A DNA stretch of 64,000 nt from Heliocidaris tuberculata (GCA_025618425.1 CM046833.1:9435429-9499428); one strand, 5' to 3'. Numbered from the stretch's first letter, positions 1-11,215 are shown. Notes: generated from the letters alone by a model not told the origin. Numbers and translations are program-made.

Positions 1-42
1 ATGGTGGTGATGATGATGATGATAATAATTGGGTCTTATTAA

Positions 43-248
43 CCCAGGGTAGCCACATGTTAATATTGCTCTTTCTGCGGGGCCTGTAATTATTACCCAA
101 GCACTGCCAAGTACCCATTTACACCTGAGTTAAGGTTAAAATACCTTTTTCAAGGATGTAAGCACCAAGCGAGGATCAAACCGAGGATCAAACCCAGGAC
201 CTCTCGTATGAGAGTCAAGAGGCTTCACCAATATACCACAGTACTCCC
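43..248 (-). repeat. tRNA-derived SINE, minus strand
   Basis: Read on the minus strand, the segment has a B-box-like GGGTTTGATCC (plus positions 185-195), then a lysine-free core ending in a GTAAATGGGTACTTGG-type block near 100-120. That order matches the tRNA-derived SINEs common in echinoderm genomes. The ends are approximate. A second copy in the opposite orientation lies about 350 bp away, and a third family member lies inside the 1.38 kb tandem unit. Confidence 0.55.
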
Positions 249-261
249 ACGTATAATGAAG

Positions 262-440
262 ATGGGAAGGAGAGGGAGCAAGAGAAGTACGAGAAGAGGT
301 AGGAGGAGAAGGAGAAGGAGGAGGAGGATGATGATGAAGAAGATGCTAATTTTGACGCAGATGATGATGATGAAGATGACCATGATGTAAATGGTGATAA
401 TGATGTAGAGAAAGTGGGAACGAGAAGCAATGAAAGAGTA
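262..440. repeat. purine-rich GGA/GAT low-complexity tract
   Basis: AGG, GAA and GATGAT triplets form a nearly pure purine strand. The open frames through it (Arg/Met-rich on plus, Ser-rich on minus) are composition artefacts, not genes. Confidence 0.7.
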
Positions 441-565
441 AGAGGAGACGAGACTTTGGCATAATCACACAGTTAAATGAACAATCTTCGTAATGTCTAA
501 GCAGAGCCCTTTTCCTTGTTTCTCACATCTATCTTGAACACGTTACCATGGTTACAATAGTAGAG

Positions 566-775
566 GAGTTGTGATATAATGGTCCATTCACTGAAATTTT
601 GATCAAATGGTTGAGGGTTCGAATCCCAGCAAGGCACTGAAATCCTTTGGAAGGACACTCATCCACATTTGCCATCCTCACTGTAAAAGTAAATGGGTAC
701 CTGATATATACTAGAGCGCTACATAACTATACCAGGAGCGTCAAGGAGCAATGGATATAAGCGCTATACAGTACA
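566..775 (+). repeat. tRNA-derived SINE, plus strand
   Basis: A perfect B-box GGGTTCGAATCCC lies at 615-627, followed by the SINE core (a CATTTGCC-like block, then AAATGGGTACCTG near 693) and a GCGCTATACAG tail. It is the same superfamily as the minus-strand copy at the left edge. No intact tRNA cloverleaf is seen, so this is a SINE and not a tRNA gene. Confidence 0.6.
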
Positions 776-826
776 AAAAACCACCATTTATTAATAAGCC
801 TTAAAAAAAGAAATAAAAAAAAATAC

Positions 827-1044
827 CATCGGTGACGACGAATGACGTCGAATCGACACCGAGTTCGTCCAGGCTGCCGTCATCGGCGGCGTCTTCGATT
901 ACGTCTTGGACAGCGGCTTGTACATCCTCCTCGATCTTTTTGATCCGGTCATCGATGGACCCTGCCGGGGTGGTCGTATCCCCAGGAGCGGTCACGGGAG
1001 GAGAGAGAAGGCGAATCACGAAGTCGACGATGACGCTACCAGGG
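827..1044 (-). CDS. SEA gene exon: C-terminal half of SEA domain
   Basis: The acceptor ACCCAG precedes the exon, and the donor follows CACCGATG as GTATTT. It encodes PGSVIVDFVIRLL, a threonine/proline loop, then a helix IDDRIKKIEEDVQAAVQDVI and a last strand ending TSFVVTDG. The phase (first base completes a Ser codon from the previous exon, one base left over) fits its neighbours. Confidence 0.75.
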
Positions 1045-4000
1045 CTGGGTAAAATATTTTGTGGAAGTGTTCTAATTTCTTGCAATTGTTTCCATTAAAA
1101 TTACTTTGAATCACGTCAGAAACACAGTACACTAATTGATTTTCTTCAAAATGAAACGATAAACAATCGAATAAAATGATTATCTATACATGTACATGCA
1201 TGCTTTGAGGGACTCCGTAATTCTTTTGTTCGGCACCTACCTAAATCCATTGACTTGTGTGCCGTTGTAAACACCACTCAGATCACTCCCATAGAAAACA
1301 GCGTCCATCTGAAAATAGGGTTAAAGTGAAAGATTGTCCAATAAGTACTTGAGATATTATAGGTAGAATAACACTGAACCTACAGTTTCAATATGTTTAG
1401 TGGATAATCGGTAGTCTATGGTGCCTGCCAGGTACATGCATTGTATCCATGTTATCCGACTCCAGGCTGGGTGTGGGAGAAATTGGACGGAAACAATATC
1501 GTCATATTTGAAACCAGAAGGTATATACTAACAGCAAGATAAAACTAAATCTGGATTTATAGAGTGCTTAAGGCCAACTAAAACTGATTCCTAGTTTCTC
1601 ATTCTGATTTTTTGTTGTTGAAAATTTGGAGGAGGGGTACTTAATATGTTACTTAATATTTGAAAAATTCCCAAACATAAAAATGCTATTGGGTCAATTT
1701 CAACACATTTTTAAAGCATTTAATTTAATTTGTTCATGCACCCCAGAGGTTCAAAACAAAGGGAAATTTCATTCTATGAATGATTTTTGTTTAATTAATT
1801 AAATCAATTGTTTTGATGTCCTCAAGTTTTTATTTATTTCATTTTAGAACAAAAACATCAATTGAAAAAAAAAAATTAGGCGGCCCGTAAAAAAGGAAGG
1901 AGGAAGGAAAGAGAAACTAGGAATTAATTTTATTTTGCCTAAAAATAGCGTCTCTTCGTATTTTACAGATATTATTATTATTACCCCGGTCACTGGATTC
2001 AGAATGTGGGTGCCATCTCCATTCCCTGGGGAGTATTCCTTCCATGTAGTATATGGATATCTTTTAGCAAGCATGAACTTTGGGGCATTGTAAGAAAAAT
2101 GTAGTTGACCGCAACAAAACAGAGCATGAAAAAAAAATGTTACGTAAACTAGTTAAGATTTAAAATCCTGCTTTTATATTACCGTGTTTGTGAAATTATC
2201 AGCCAGTGATCGATACTGAGGAGAGAGATCGTTATTATATTGCGGAATGAAAGCTCGGTTGGACAGACGAACTGTGGCATCTAAATTCACTCCAACTGGA
2301 AAAAAAAAGAATTAGAAGGAGAAGAAGAAGAAGAAGAAGAAGAAGAAGAAGAAGAAGAAGAAGAAGAGAAGAAGAAGAAGAAGTAGTAGAAGAAGAAGAA
2401 GGAGGAGAAGAAGAAGAAGAAGAAGAAGAAGAAGAAGAAGAAGAAGAAGAAGAATTAAAAAAAAATACAGATCTATTATTTTTCATAACTAACAACGTTT
2501 AATTCCCACACACGGAGCAAGTCAGGCATATATATATAGATGATGAACAAAGTGTAAATGTTATAGGACGTCGAATCAGAAGACTTATCTCAATATAGTT
2601 TTTTTTTCTAAAGAGGTAACAACATACACCTAATGATATTAACAACACTAGAAATATATATTTTAGATATTACAGATGACATGAGATTAAAAAAAAATCA
2701 TAATAATTAAAACATGCCGTCAGTGAAATTAACTGTGTTAATGCGTTTATCTTATACCGACAACATTTAACATTTATTCAAAGGTGGAGAAAGAACAGCC
2801 TTGTAAAAGTTGGTTCAAGAAATTTAAAAAGAAAAGAGGAAGAGGTGGAGCCCTTCTAAAATCGCACAACACTACAAATTTTCACGTTGTACTGATCGTT
2901 AACCATGTTAACTGTCATGTTAGAATAAAATCACACCAGTTTAGCAGGAACAACAGAAAATGCATACCAATGACTATGGATCCTCCTGTGTCTGTTGGTC
3001 TCGCATCCGTTGGTTGAACTGTTACTACATAATGGAAGAAAATAAGAACTTCATCTAAGCTTTTATTCACTTTTGAAATTAGTCATGAATTACGATGGTT
3101 TAATATCAAGATATATTTTGTGTGCCGACGTATTTCTGCCGTTGCAATGTCGAGTTTCGCACTACCCGTGGGTAATTCACATATTAGTAACCATATCAGA
3201 CATCTGAGCAATGCAGTTTTAACCCGGCTTTGACAAGCCAACAAAATTGCGGGCCGATAAATTGTTTATTGCCCGATTTCGAAAGTCAATGGGATTTCGC
3301 GTGTTAAATAGCGGGTTATAAACTGTATTTATTTACAATATTTTTGAGTTCGCTGTAGATGTCTGATTCTGTTAATAATAATGATATGGACTTGTTACTT
3401 TCGGGGGATACAGCACTAATTGCCCTCACTAGAATCGTATTGCCCTCGTCTTCGACTCGGGCAATATGATTCTAGTTCAGGTAATAAATGTTGTATCCCC
3501 CTCAAGCCCAGTCCATATTATATTATTATGCAACTACAGGTATACTATACAGGTATACACAAGTCATGTAGATGAGGAGAGCTTTTCAATTCCTACACAT
3601 GGTCAAAAGTAGGTTCCGTTCTTGTTTTGAGATTTTTCACGTTAAGCATCTAACCTATCTATCCTATTTTCAATACATAAAACTTTAATAAAAAAAAATT
3701 TGGAGAGGGGCATTTCAAAGTCATTATACAGTAGTACCACTTTTGTAATTTTAAAGGCAAAAACTCGCACGGCAGAAACTTAGTGAAAAGTGAAAATCTA
3801 ATTAAATATTCAGGGCATTGTTTTAAGAAGAGTATTTAACGAAATGACATAAAACTTAGTCGAAATAAATGTGACATTCCTTAACTATTCAGTGTGAAAA
3901 CCTCAGTATGATACAAGTTATAACTTTTTGAGTAATTATCGATCAAAAGTGTCAAATGTGTTTTTACACCCAGTAGCTTATAACAGCATTCAATAAGTAC

Positions 4001-4203
4001 GTACAAGAAGGCGAAACTAATCAACCCTACCTGTCGGCAATGACTTGTGACCTATGGTACAAGAAAGAAATGGGGAAAAAATTATGAGTTTAATGCATAT
4101 ACGAATTAGAATAAATATTGCATCAATTACCAAACCACCATAGGCCGTTAATATTTGTGGATGTATTGAGTAATTCACAACAAATGATAATTAATCATAA
4201 TAT

Positions 4204-4259
<56 letters not shown>

Positions 4260-6729
4260 ATAATAATAATAAATGTAACTTATATAGCGCCAAATCCACT
4301 CTGTGGAGTGCTAAAGGCGCATGTAGAAATTAATAAAGAATTAAACAGAAATGTTTCTACATGATTTTTTAAAAAGAATCAGATGTTATGCATTCATTTT
4401 AGACCGATTTGGACCGATTTTAATACAAAGATATTGTGTACAGGTGTAAGGTGTATTCATGGGCGGCGATCCCAAGGGGGAGGGGTGTCCCCCGGAAATT
4501 TTGTGGCTTGTACAGTAAGTAATGGGAAAGGCTAGTTTCGTCCCCCCGGCCGTGACAAGAAATCGCCGCACATAGGTGTATTCAGTATGATGAATTGTTT
4601 TTGTGAGCAATAGACTAAAACCTCTGTTTTGATAGGAAGCATTCTGATAATAGCTACGCCTACGCTCATACGGGACATGTGGTTTCGAAACTTTAAGTTA
4701 GCGAACTATTAAGTTACAAACGAAACAACGACTCACTAACTATGATGAGGGTTCACACGGGCCCGAAACAACGACTCTCGTTGTTTTGAGATTACAAGTA
4801 GAGCGATGGCAGTTTAACATAAACAGAGAGGTCCTCGTTAACGAGTTTGCTAAACTTAAAGTTCATTCTGTCCACACGGTCCATAACTACGAAGGAGGAC
4901 CCCCCCCCCCCCCACCCCCGCTCGTCGTTTCGGCATTAAATACAAGCTCCCTTGTGGTTCTGGAACTACAAGTAAACTTAAAGTTTCGAAACTAAGAGTC
5001 CATTTATACATTATCAACATTATGATTATGAAATTTAATTTTCCCCTTATTAACAAGCATGGGACAATCCAGTGATCCAATAATGACATTTGACGATAGG
5101 CTACTAATAGGAGATATGCACCTGTTGAGAAATAGATGATCATAAATAGGATTGCAATAACAATGACGAGCACACCAGATGCGATAAGAATGACAGCAGT
5201 CCGGTTTGCTTTCGACCGCGTCTTCGTAACGACATAATCCACCATGTCGTTCCCCCTCGATCTGGCCCTCGATCTCCAACTCCTCCGGTCGGCAGATTTA
5301 GCAGCTGCTTTCCGCTTCTCAGCAGCAATATCGTCACCATCGTCACCGTAGTCATACCCGGGAACAGGCGGTAGTGAATCCTTCTGCGAGCGGTATTCGC
5401 CGCCGCTTTTGCGGTCACACCACTGCAGCTCGTCGTAGCGCGAAGCGGTCATATCGAGGGTGGGAACTGCTGGCAGGGCGTCCGAATGATTCCGTTGGTT
5501 TGCCGATGGAGCATTTGGACGCTCGGCGGACCATTGGAGTTTGGAAGCCTCCCGAGCAGCCGCGGCGTCGAATTCATATGCGGGTGGAGGCGGGAGGGTG
5601 TCGGACTTTTGTCGGTTCATGTGATTGGACAAGCGGTCTCGGAGGGGTGGGACTTCGTGTTGAAAAGGTGCTGGTTCGGGAAAGTCATCTTCTGGTTGGA
5701 ATGTTGGATTCTCATGTTGGTCCTCATGTTGAAAGGAGGGACCCAAGTTCTCCTCTTCATGGCGATACTGATTGTCCTGTAAAAAATGCAACAGCAATTC
5801 AACAGAAGCACTTGATAGGGCAAATGGTCTTTTCTCGTCTCACACTATTTTATGAAAAGTAGAGATTAAAAGAAAGAGTGCAAGAGAGAAAGAGAGAAAG
5901 AGAAAGAGAGAGAGAGAGAGAAAGAAAGGGGTTTGGAAATGGAAAGAGGAGAGAAAAGGAAACAGAGAGAGAGAGAGAGAGTCAGGCAAACTACTTCCTT
6001 GTGACAAAGTTTAGTGCATATAGGCTGATGTGAAATCTTCCCGACTGGCGGGGGGGGGGGGGGGTGATATCTGTTTTGCAGGTTTTGGCCTGGGTATAAA
6101 CCCGACTACCTTTTTGTCAGTGGCTTGATAGTAGCAATTAAGTAACTTAAGGGGTCAAATCTTTGTGGGCCTGATGGAGCTGTCCAGGAGCGGACTGGGA
6201 CCGAACTTCGGTTTGGGAATTTGATGTGACCTGCCCACTCAACCTATGTAAACCGCCCCTCAGACCACAAATTGACCGGCCCTCAAGCCAAAACATAGGA
6301 CGGCCCGTGGGAAAACTCCACAAACTCCCCATGGCTAATCCACCCCTGGAGGTGACTATTTCGTGAAAGGCTCTCGACCTATTGTGCCTCTGATAACTCT
6401 GGTGGTCTATAAGCATGATTAAGTTATTATTTACAGTATTTATTGCTCTAAGTTCTACTTACTGATTGCTCTCTCTTGAGGTTAAGATTGATCGCTGGAG
6501 TTCTTTCCGGGCCGTCCGGAAAATCTCGAATGTCGTGTTCTTCGTATCTCCGCACCATCTCCTTGACATCAACGTCGATTTCATCGTCGAGCACGTATTT
6601 CAGGCCCTTCTCCAACTCATGATCGTCATTTGGAGGGGTGGAGGAGGGGTCTTCATGGACCATTCGAGGCCCAAGACCACCCGGTGATGGTCCGTCTTTA
6701 CTGGAAATGTTCCAGTCTTGGTAGTCATT
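827..6729 (-). CDS. SEA-domain type II transmembrane protein gene (partial)
   Basis: Five minus-strand exons join in phase: 6729-6463, 5776-5122, 2295-2183, 1308-1241 and 1044-827. The first two encode about 300 hydrophilic, acidic and proline-rich residues, taken to be cytoplasmic. They carry three copies of a D-[TAS]-LP-x-[PV]P motif and a PPAY site. A basic stretch and one hydrophobic helix (start TAVILIASGVLVIVIAI) follow. The last three exons encode a SEA domain: VNLDATVRLSNRAF, then SLADNFTNT, then DAVFYGSDLSGVYNGT, then the PGSVIVDF site. SEA domains with G-SVVV-like sites can self-cleave, as in mucin 1 and matriptase. The order tail-helix-SEA resembles type II serine proteases, but the window ends before any protease domain, so the family is unresolved. 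Exon 1044-827 ends with one spare base, so the gene continues off the left edge. The 5' end is also unsure; a tiny candidate exon lies at 8541-8558. Confidence 0.75.
1241..1308 (-). CDS. SEA gene exon: middle of SEA domain
   Basis: A 68-base exon with acceptor TTTTCAG and donor GTAGGT. It encodes MDAVFYGSDLSGVYNGTQVN and GF, then two bases of a Ser codon finished in the next exon. The NGT sequon is a possible N-glycosylation site. Confidence 0.75.
1571..1940. mobile_element. foldback MITE, family A copy 1
   Basis: The left end AGGCCAACTAAAACTGATTC is matched by the inverted right end GAGAAACTAGGAATTAATTT...TTGCCT. A second member lies at 9979-10325. It sits in the intron between the two SEA-gene exons ending at 2183 and starting at 1308. 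No coding capacity. Confidence 0.6.
2183..2295 (-). CDS. SEA gene exon: N-terminal part of SEA domain
   Basis: A 113-base exon with acceptor TTTTCCAG and donor GTAATA. It encodes VNLDATVRLSNRAFIPQYNN and a region ending SLADNFTNT, the typical start of a SEA fold. The leftover G of the transmembrane exon plus TT gives Val, so the helix is followed directly by the domain. The GAA repeat at 2316 begins about 20 bases beyond the acceptor. Confidence 0.75.
2312..2456. repeat. (GAA)n microsatellite
   Basis: Nearly pure AAG/GAA triplets, 140 bp long, on the sense-opposite strand of the SEA gene intron. On the transcript this becomes a long TTC tract just upstream of the acceptor at 2296, so it forms an extended pyrimidine tract. 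Confidence 0.9.
2460..3370. other. SEA gene intron, nothing recognised
   Basis: AT-rich intronic DNA. A short open frame at 2784-3017 (plus) has no recognisable domain, no splice support and AT-rich composition, so I did not call it. Confidence 0.5.
3377..3535. mobile_element. small foldback MITE
   Basis: The arm AATAATGATATGGACTTGTT...GGGGGATACA is repeated inverted as TGTATCCCCCTC...GTCCATATTATATT. The inner halves also pair (CTAGAATC and ATTGCCC against GGGCAAT and GATTCTAG). About 160 bp, intronic in the SEA gene. Confidence 0.6.
4202..4330. repeat. (ACT)n microsatellite with retroelement-tail-like flank
   Basis: About 19 ACT triplets, then AATAATAAT, then a CTTATATAGCGCCAAATCCAC block. 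The AAT-repeat-plus-TATATAGCGC combination recurs at 7620-7690 and 41340 and looks like the 3' tail of a retroelement. Confidence 0.7.
5122..5776 (-). CDS. SEA gene exon: cytoplasmic tail and transmembrane helix
   Basis: A 655-base exon opening with acceptor TTTTACAG and closing with donor GTGCAT. It encodes DNQYRHEEENLG, three FQ[HP]E[DV] repeats, three LP-x-P-containing motifs (SDTLPPPPAYEF, SDALPAVPTLDM, KDSLPPVPGYDY), a basic RRSWRSRARSRG stretch and the hydrophobic helix. The basic-then-hydrophobic order predicts the N-terminus inside. The single long frame would run on to 4856 as minus-strand DNA, but the splice donor and the SEA exons show that the last part is intron. Confidence 0.75.
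5870..6065. repeat. GA-rich microsatellite and poly-G run
   Basis: AGAG repeats at 5880-5990 and a run of about 15 G near 6050, inside a SEA gene intron. No coding signal. Confidence 0.8.
6463..6729 (-). CDS. SEA gene exon: N-terminal cytoplasmic region
   Basis: A 267-base exon, in phase 0 at both ends, with acceptor TTGCCACAG and donor GTAAGT. It encodes NDYQDWNISSKDGPSPGG, then an acidic helix-like stretch (ELEKGLKYVLDDEIDVDVKE), ending LNLKREQS. No known domain recognised. The frame is extended upstream by an in-frame ATG (6738), but a good acceptor lies between, so an earlier exon is expected. Confidence 0.6.
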
Positions 6730-6809
6730 CTGTGGCAATGATTGTATGTCAGAGTATTGTTCATATTTTGTGGAAATTCTCTTAACCCTAAAAAGACTGG
6801 GCTATTTCA

Positions 6810-7446
6810 GATGTTTTGAAGACGGGGGGGGGGGGGGGGGGGGGGCATGATGGCCCCCATAAGATCTCGGCTATAGCCTACAATATCCGATCATTACCAA
6901 ATGTGACGTGCACTTATATGGTGTACCGTACAAGAATGCATAGTAATTTATAAAATTGCCATATAAAAAAAAAAAAAATCAATGCCAATTGATTATGCGA
7001 ATATGGTAATTTTTATGTATTTTTATGAATTTTCAGATTTTTTTGTCAATATGGACTTCCAATGCTCTCCCATTTTTGAAATATATGAAAGGTAGTTATT
7101 TAGTATGTATTTTGTACAAATTACACGCATACATTAATTAATCAATTTTTCTTATGTATTTCTTATTTCTATTTCTTATGTTGTTCACTGTTTTAATCCT
7201 TTTGTTTTCTATTGTTTTGTAATTTGTTACACTTAGAAAAGTTATTTTCAACTTCGGTTCAGGTTAAACTGTTCAAAACATAGACTATGAAGTAAAAAAG
7301 ATGCAACACATTAAAATCCTCCCAAACCCTATGCGTTTATGCATAAACGAATACGAATCGGCCATTTGTTATTGACATGTGATGTGTAAATGTTACATAA
7401 TACCTTAACGGCCGAAGGTATATACGCAAATTTGGTATCAAAAGAC

Positions 7447-7480
<34 letters not shown>

Positions 7481-7600
7481 CGAAGTCGCGGGGCGAGATC
7501 TTTAAAACTCTGAATGTAATCGCAAAATTTGCGGGGGGGGGGGGGGGGGTATCATGGCCCCCCAGTCCATTTAGAGTTAAGATCGGCAATGTTGGAGCGC
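6810..7600. other. intergenic or intronic low-complexity DNA
   Basis: It contains poly-G at 6823-6845, poly-A at 7450-7477 and poly-G at 7531-7548 among AT-rich DNA. Short open frames here are homopolymer artefacts. Confidence 0.6.
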
Positions 7601-7700
7601 CATGAGCGTCATGACGTGACGGACCTGAGCGCTATATAAGAAACCACTACGGTTATTATCATTATTATTATTATTATTATTATCATTATTATTATTATTG
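7600..7700 (+). repeat. retroelement 3' tail with (ATT)n
   Basis: GAGCGCTATATAAGAAACCA is followed by (ATT/ATC)n. This resembles the terminal part of the L2/CR1-like LINE copy at 10490-10960, read on the opposite strand. Confidence 0.45.
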
Positions 7701-7816
7701 AACATAGTTTGTTTCATCAACTGTTATTTAGTATCCTCAATATTTAATTATTGATAAAATCAATTTTAAGATACGTCATTACAAAATATGAACATTTCTG
7801 AATATCTAGTTACAGC

Positions 7817-7988
7817 CACTGGCGTAAATCCCGGGGGGGGGGGGGATGGAGGATATACCCCCCCCCACACACACACACTTTTAGAGGAGGGGGGGGGGGG
7901 GTGGCCTGTACAATCATCCCCCCACTTTTCACGAAAGAAATGAAAAAATATATGAAGAAAATTAGATGTTTGTAGACGTTGATTAGAG

Positions 7989-8019
<31 letters not shown>

Positions 8020-8203
8020 GGGGGGGGGTGTGGATGGGTGTTAGATTGAATGTGAATGATATGGGAGGTGTATATGCCTATGGGTGTTTTTTGAATGACA
8101 AAACGTGCCTTGTGTGATTGTCAAACAAGATCACGTTGGCAAATTATTTCAACCATCCCCCCCCCCCCCCCCCTCCACTCCTCGATACGGATTTACGCCA
8201 CTG
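7817..8203. mobile_element. hAT-like MITE with 8 bp target-site duplication
   Basis: The left end CACTGGCGTAAATCC and the inverted right end CAGTGGCGTAAATCC differ at one position. Both sides are flanked by GTTACAGC (7809-7816 and 8204-8211), a perfect 8 bp duplication as made by hAT-type transposases. The interior is poly-G, poly-C and (GT)n with no coding capacity. Confidence 0.8.
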
Positions 8204-8211
8204 GTTACAGC

Positions 8212-9240
8212 ACAATTCAACTAGAAAACTATGAATTAATTTTTTTTAATTTTTCACCATTATATTTGTAGGTTTTTTAATTTCTTAAAATTAATGATAC
8301 ATAGTTGTAATAATCTAATCTATATTCTACTATGTTCACATTATTCGCATATCCTTCCCTGGCCGACAAAGGATTTAGTTTAAAAAAAACTACAACTATA
8401 AATTAAACACTAGTCATTGCAATACCGTTGTGAAAGATTACCTCTTTGGCCATGTAGGCCAAAACACTCAAAGTGGCCTTCAAACATTTATGTCAGATAG
8501 TTCGATACATACTTCTCGTCTTTAAAAATGAGCGACATACCTTCTTTGCTTTGGGCATCCCAAGTTCCTTTTTGGCTTGTGACCTTTGAAAGATGATGCA
8601 CCAATTCGAAGAGTCTAGTGCTCCTGAATGCAATTTACAAAAATGTCTTCCTTTGGCACACTAAAGTCAAGTAAAACGATCAATATAAATCAGGAATGAT
8701 AACTGAATACACATGTTATAATAATAACGTCAGTGTCTTGTTCCCAATTTTTGTTTTTTGGCCTTCCATTCTATTTCCTCGTGCGACGTCACATCACAAT
8801 GAGGTTATTCGTAAACCGTTACTAATAGGGTACTATTGAAATGGTAACCTTGTTACGTAACACCTCTATTGACCTGGTTCATCGAATTCCAAGCTTTCGC
8901 ACTTTTTTGTAAATCGGTCCGTCTCGCACTGTTACTAAAATATCAAGGGGGAAAAACAGAGAAAAATTACCCATATCAAATTGTCATCGGAAATAATCAT
9001 TGTTAAACTCTGCAGGTACTCGGCAATGCACGAAAAGCATTATGAAATTCTCCGCGGAATAGATTCGGAATGGATTGTGGTTTGCTCCATACGGCAACTA
9101 CATCTGTAGTCACTAAATATCTTATGATGCTTCTTTCAGAAATATATGCATATTTATGAAATGCAAATATGAGTAGGCCTTTTATGACTAAAAACAATCG
9201 CAGTAACTTTTACACACTGGCCAAATTCTATAGTCTAGCT
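8212..9240. other. AT-rich DNA upstream of the SEA gene
   Basis: No mobile-element ends or clear exons except one weak candidate. At 8558-8541 (minus) an ATG opens MPKAKK and is followed by a GTATGT donor in phase 0. It could be the first coding exon of the SEA gene, but an 18-base exon is weak evidence. Confidence 0.3.
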
Positions 9241-9337
9241 ATTTAATTTTTTTTTTTTTCGTATCGAGAACAGAAGCGGCCATGCAACAACGTGAAGAAG
9301 TCACACACAAACAAGGAAATAAAAACGACGAAGACAT

Positions 9338-9400
9338 GAGAGAGAGAGAGAGGGAGATAGAGTGTGTGTGTGTGTGTGAGAGAGAGAGAGAAAGAGAGAG

Positions 9401-9431
<31 letters not shown>

Positions 9432-9442
9432 GAGAGAGAGTC
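9338..9442. repeat. (GA)n/(GT)n microsatellite
   Basis: GAGAGA and TGTGTG dinucleotide runs. The plus-strand frame of Arg/Glu alternation over it is an artefact. Confidence 0.85.
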
Positions 9443-9978
9443 ATACAGAGTTAGGGATGCTGTTACCTTATCATACGCAGCAAAATAAATATGTGAAGAT
9501 CTTTATTCTTTGCAAATAAATGAATTACATACAAATTAAAATGGAATTTTCTTGTGATGAAAAAAAAGAAGGCCCATTTAGTTGAGAAATACGAGCAAGG
9601 AGTTTTGAAATGATATGCTACTGTCTGGTCTCAAAGGCCACCAACCTTTCCATCGTAATCACTGGTACATTCATGGGGGGGGGGGGGGGGGAACGAGCCC
9701 GTGTCCAAACGTGTACACCTTAAGTACATGACGCAAATGCCCGCCACCTTTAAATAACAGTCCTGGATCTGCCCTTACACATGAAAAAAAAAAATTATGG
9801 TTAAGGTAATATCGATTGTTTAGGTAACTGCAAACCTTTTCCTCAGAAAGAAAGGGCACCTGAATTATAAGGAAAGAAGTTTTTAAAATATATTTCTTAA
9901 AAATTCTTAATAAGTGCATTGTACATTAGGAACGGCATGCCAAAGAAAAAAAACACATAAAAGATGGTGGCACATGTT

Positions 9979-10325
9979 AGGCAAAATAAAATTAATTCCC
10001 AGTTTCTCGTCCCCTCCTCCTTTCATTTTTTGACCCGTCTCAATACTTTTTTGTTATTTGATATTTTTGTTCCAAAATGAAATAAATAATAATCTGAGGA
10101 CATATAGACAATGAGGTGACAAAAATCAATAGTGTAATGCATTTGTACTTTGTTTTGAGCCTCTCAAGTGCATGTACAAATGAAATTTAAGTAAGAAAAT
10201 GTGTGTTAAAATTGACTGAATAGCATTGTTATGCGCAAGAAAAAATATCACATATCAAATAACATGAAACCCCCTCTTTCTCAATTTAGAAAAATCAGAA
10301 ACTAAGAATCAATTTTACTTGGCCT
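9979..10325. mobile_element. foldback MITE, family A copy 2
   Basis: It starts AGGCAAAATAAAATTAATTC and ends with the inverted form of AGGCCAAGTAAAATTGATTC. Its ends match the element at 1571-1940, in inverse orientation. Non-coding. Confidence 0.6.
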
Positions 10326-10489
10326 GAAATTTATATCTATTGTTTTAATTTTTTCTGGGACACTCTGAAGAGATAAGAGGTAAAGAATCAATCACTGTCA
10401 TGACTGTGGTTTATTTCCGTGCGAGTTGTAAATAAGCTGTGGTTGTGTGGTTGATCTACAAGAGTCTGATTTGTATGTCTCTATATTAT

Positions 10490-10960
10490 TATTTATTATT
10501 ATTATTATTATTACTTATACCGCGCTTTTCCCATAAGGCCCAAAGCGCTTACAATAATTTCAATTACAAATACTTATGGTAAGAAAAACAACGTTACAAC
10601 TACAAATTGCTAAAGAGATGTGTTTTCAAGGCCTTTCTGAAGGCACTGACTGATGAAGACTGTCTAATTGTTAGTGGTAAATCATTCCAGTATTTTGAAG
10701 CAGACACAGTGAATGTCCTATCACCGGCCAAGGTGCGAGTAACTGAATATGAGGATCACTGGATGACCTCAATCGCCTGGTAGATGTATATAAATTCAAA
10801 CAGGTATCTAAATATTTTGGAGCTTGATTATTAAGGATTTTATAGACAAACAAAAGTAATTTGAAAATTATACGTTGTTTCAAAGGGAGCCAGTGTAATG
10901 AGTTCAAGAGTGGCTGAGATGGGTGGTCCCTGCACACGATTTAATTGAGCACACTTTATT
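10490..10960 (-). mobile_element. 5'-truncated LINE (CR1/L2-like), 3' end
   Basis: Minus-strand translation gives LNSLHWLPLKQRIIFKLLLF, then YKILNNQAPKYL, then TRRLRSSSDP. This is the extreme C-terminal region typical of CR1/L2-clade reverse transcriptases. A frameshift near 10680 separates this from WNDLPLTIRQSSSVSAFRKA, which continues in another frame to a stop near 10610. The remaining tail runs through an AAAGCGCGGTATAAG block into (AAT)n at about 10490. It is a dead copy lacking most of the reverse transcriptase and the endonuclease. Confidence 0.75.
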
Positions 10961-11215
10961 CTAGACCACAATATTAGATGGGGTCGGGGAGGCAGGGGGG
11001 GGGGGGGGACCGCTAGGAAGGAAGTCAAAATATTCTCTGCTGGAAACATAATTTTTCCGAACATAATTTATCTATAAAAAAAAAAAACTCTTTTGATTTA
11101 TTGCTTGTTACTTTGCATTATTTCTAGATAATTTCTTTGACTTGTATATAGATATTTTCATTTCACATTTACATGTCAGTATGCCTTACCTTCTTTGATG
11201 TTTCTTTTATGATCT

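Noticed and set aside
615..627. Perfect tRNA B-box considered as a tRNA gene
   Set aside because: No acceptor or anticodon stems pair; the SINE core follows directly.
4856..5121. C-terminal extension of the minus-strand frame past the transmembrane helix
   Set aside because: A GTGCAT donor at 5121 and in-phase SEA exons further on show that this part is intron; it contains a poly-C run.
5374..5862. 162-residue plus-strand frame opposite the SEA-gene exon
   Set aside because: Shadow of the minus-strand exon; no domain, and the minus strand has splice sites and a transmembrane helix.
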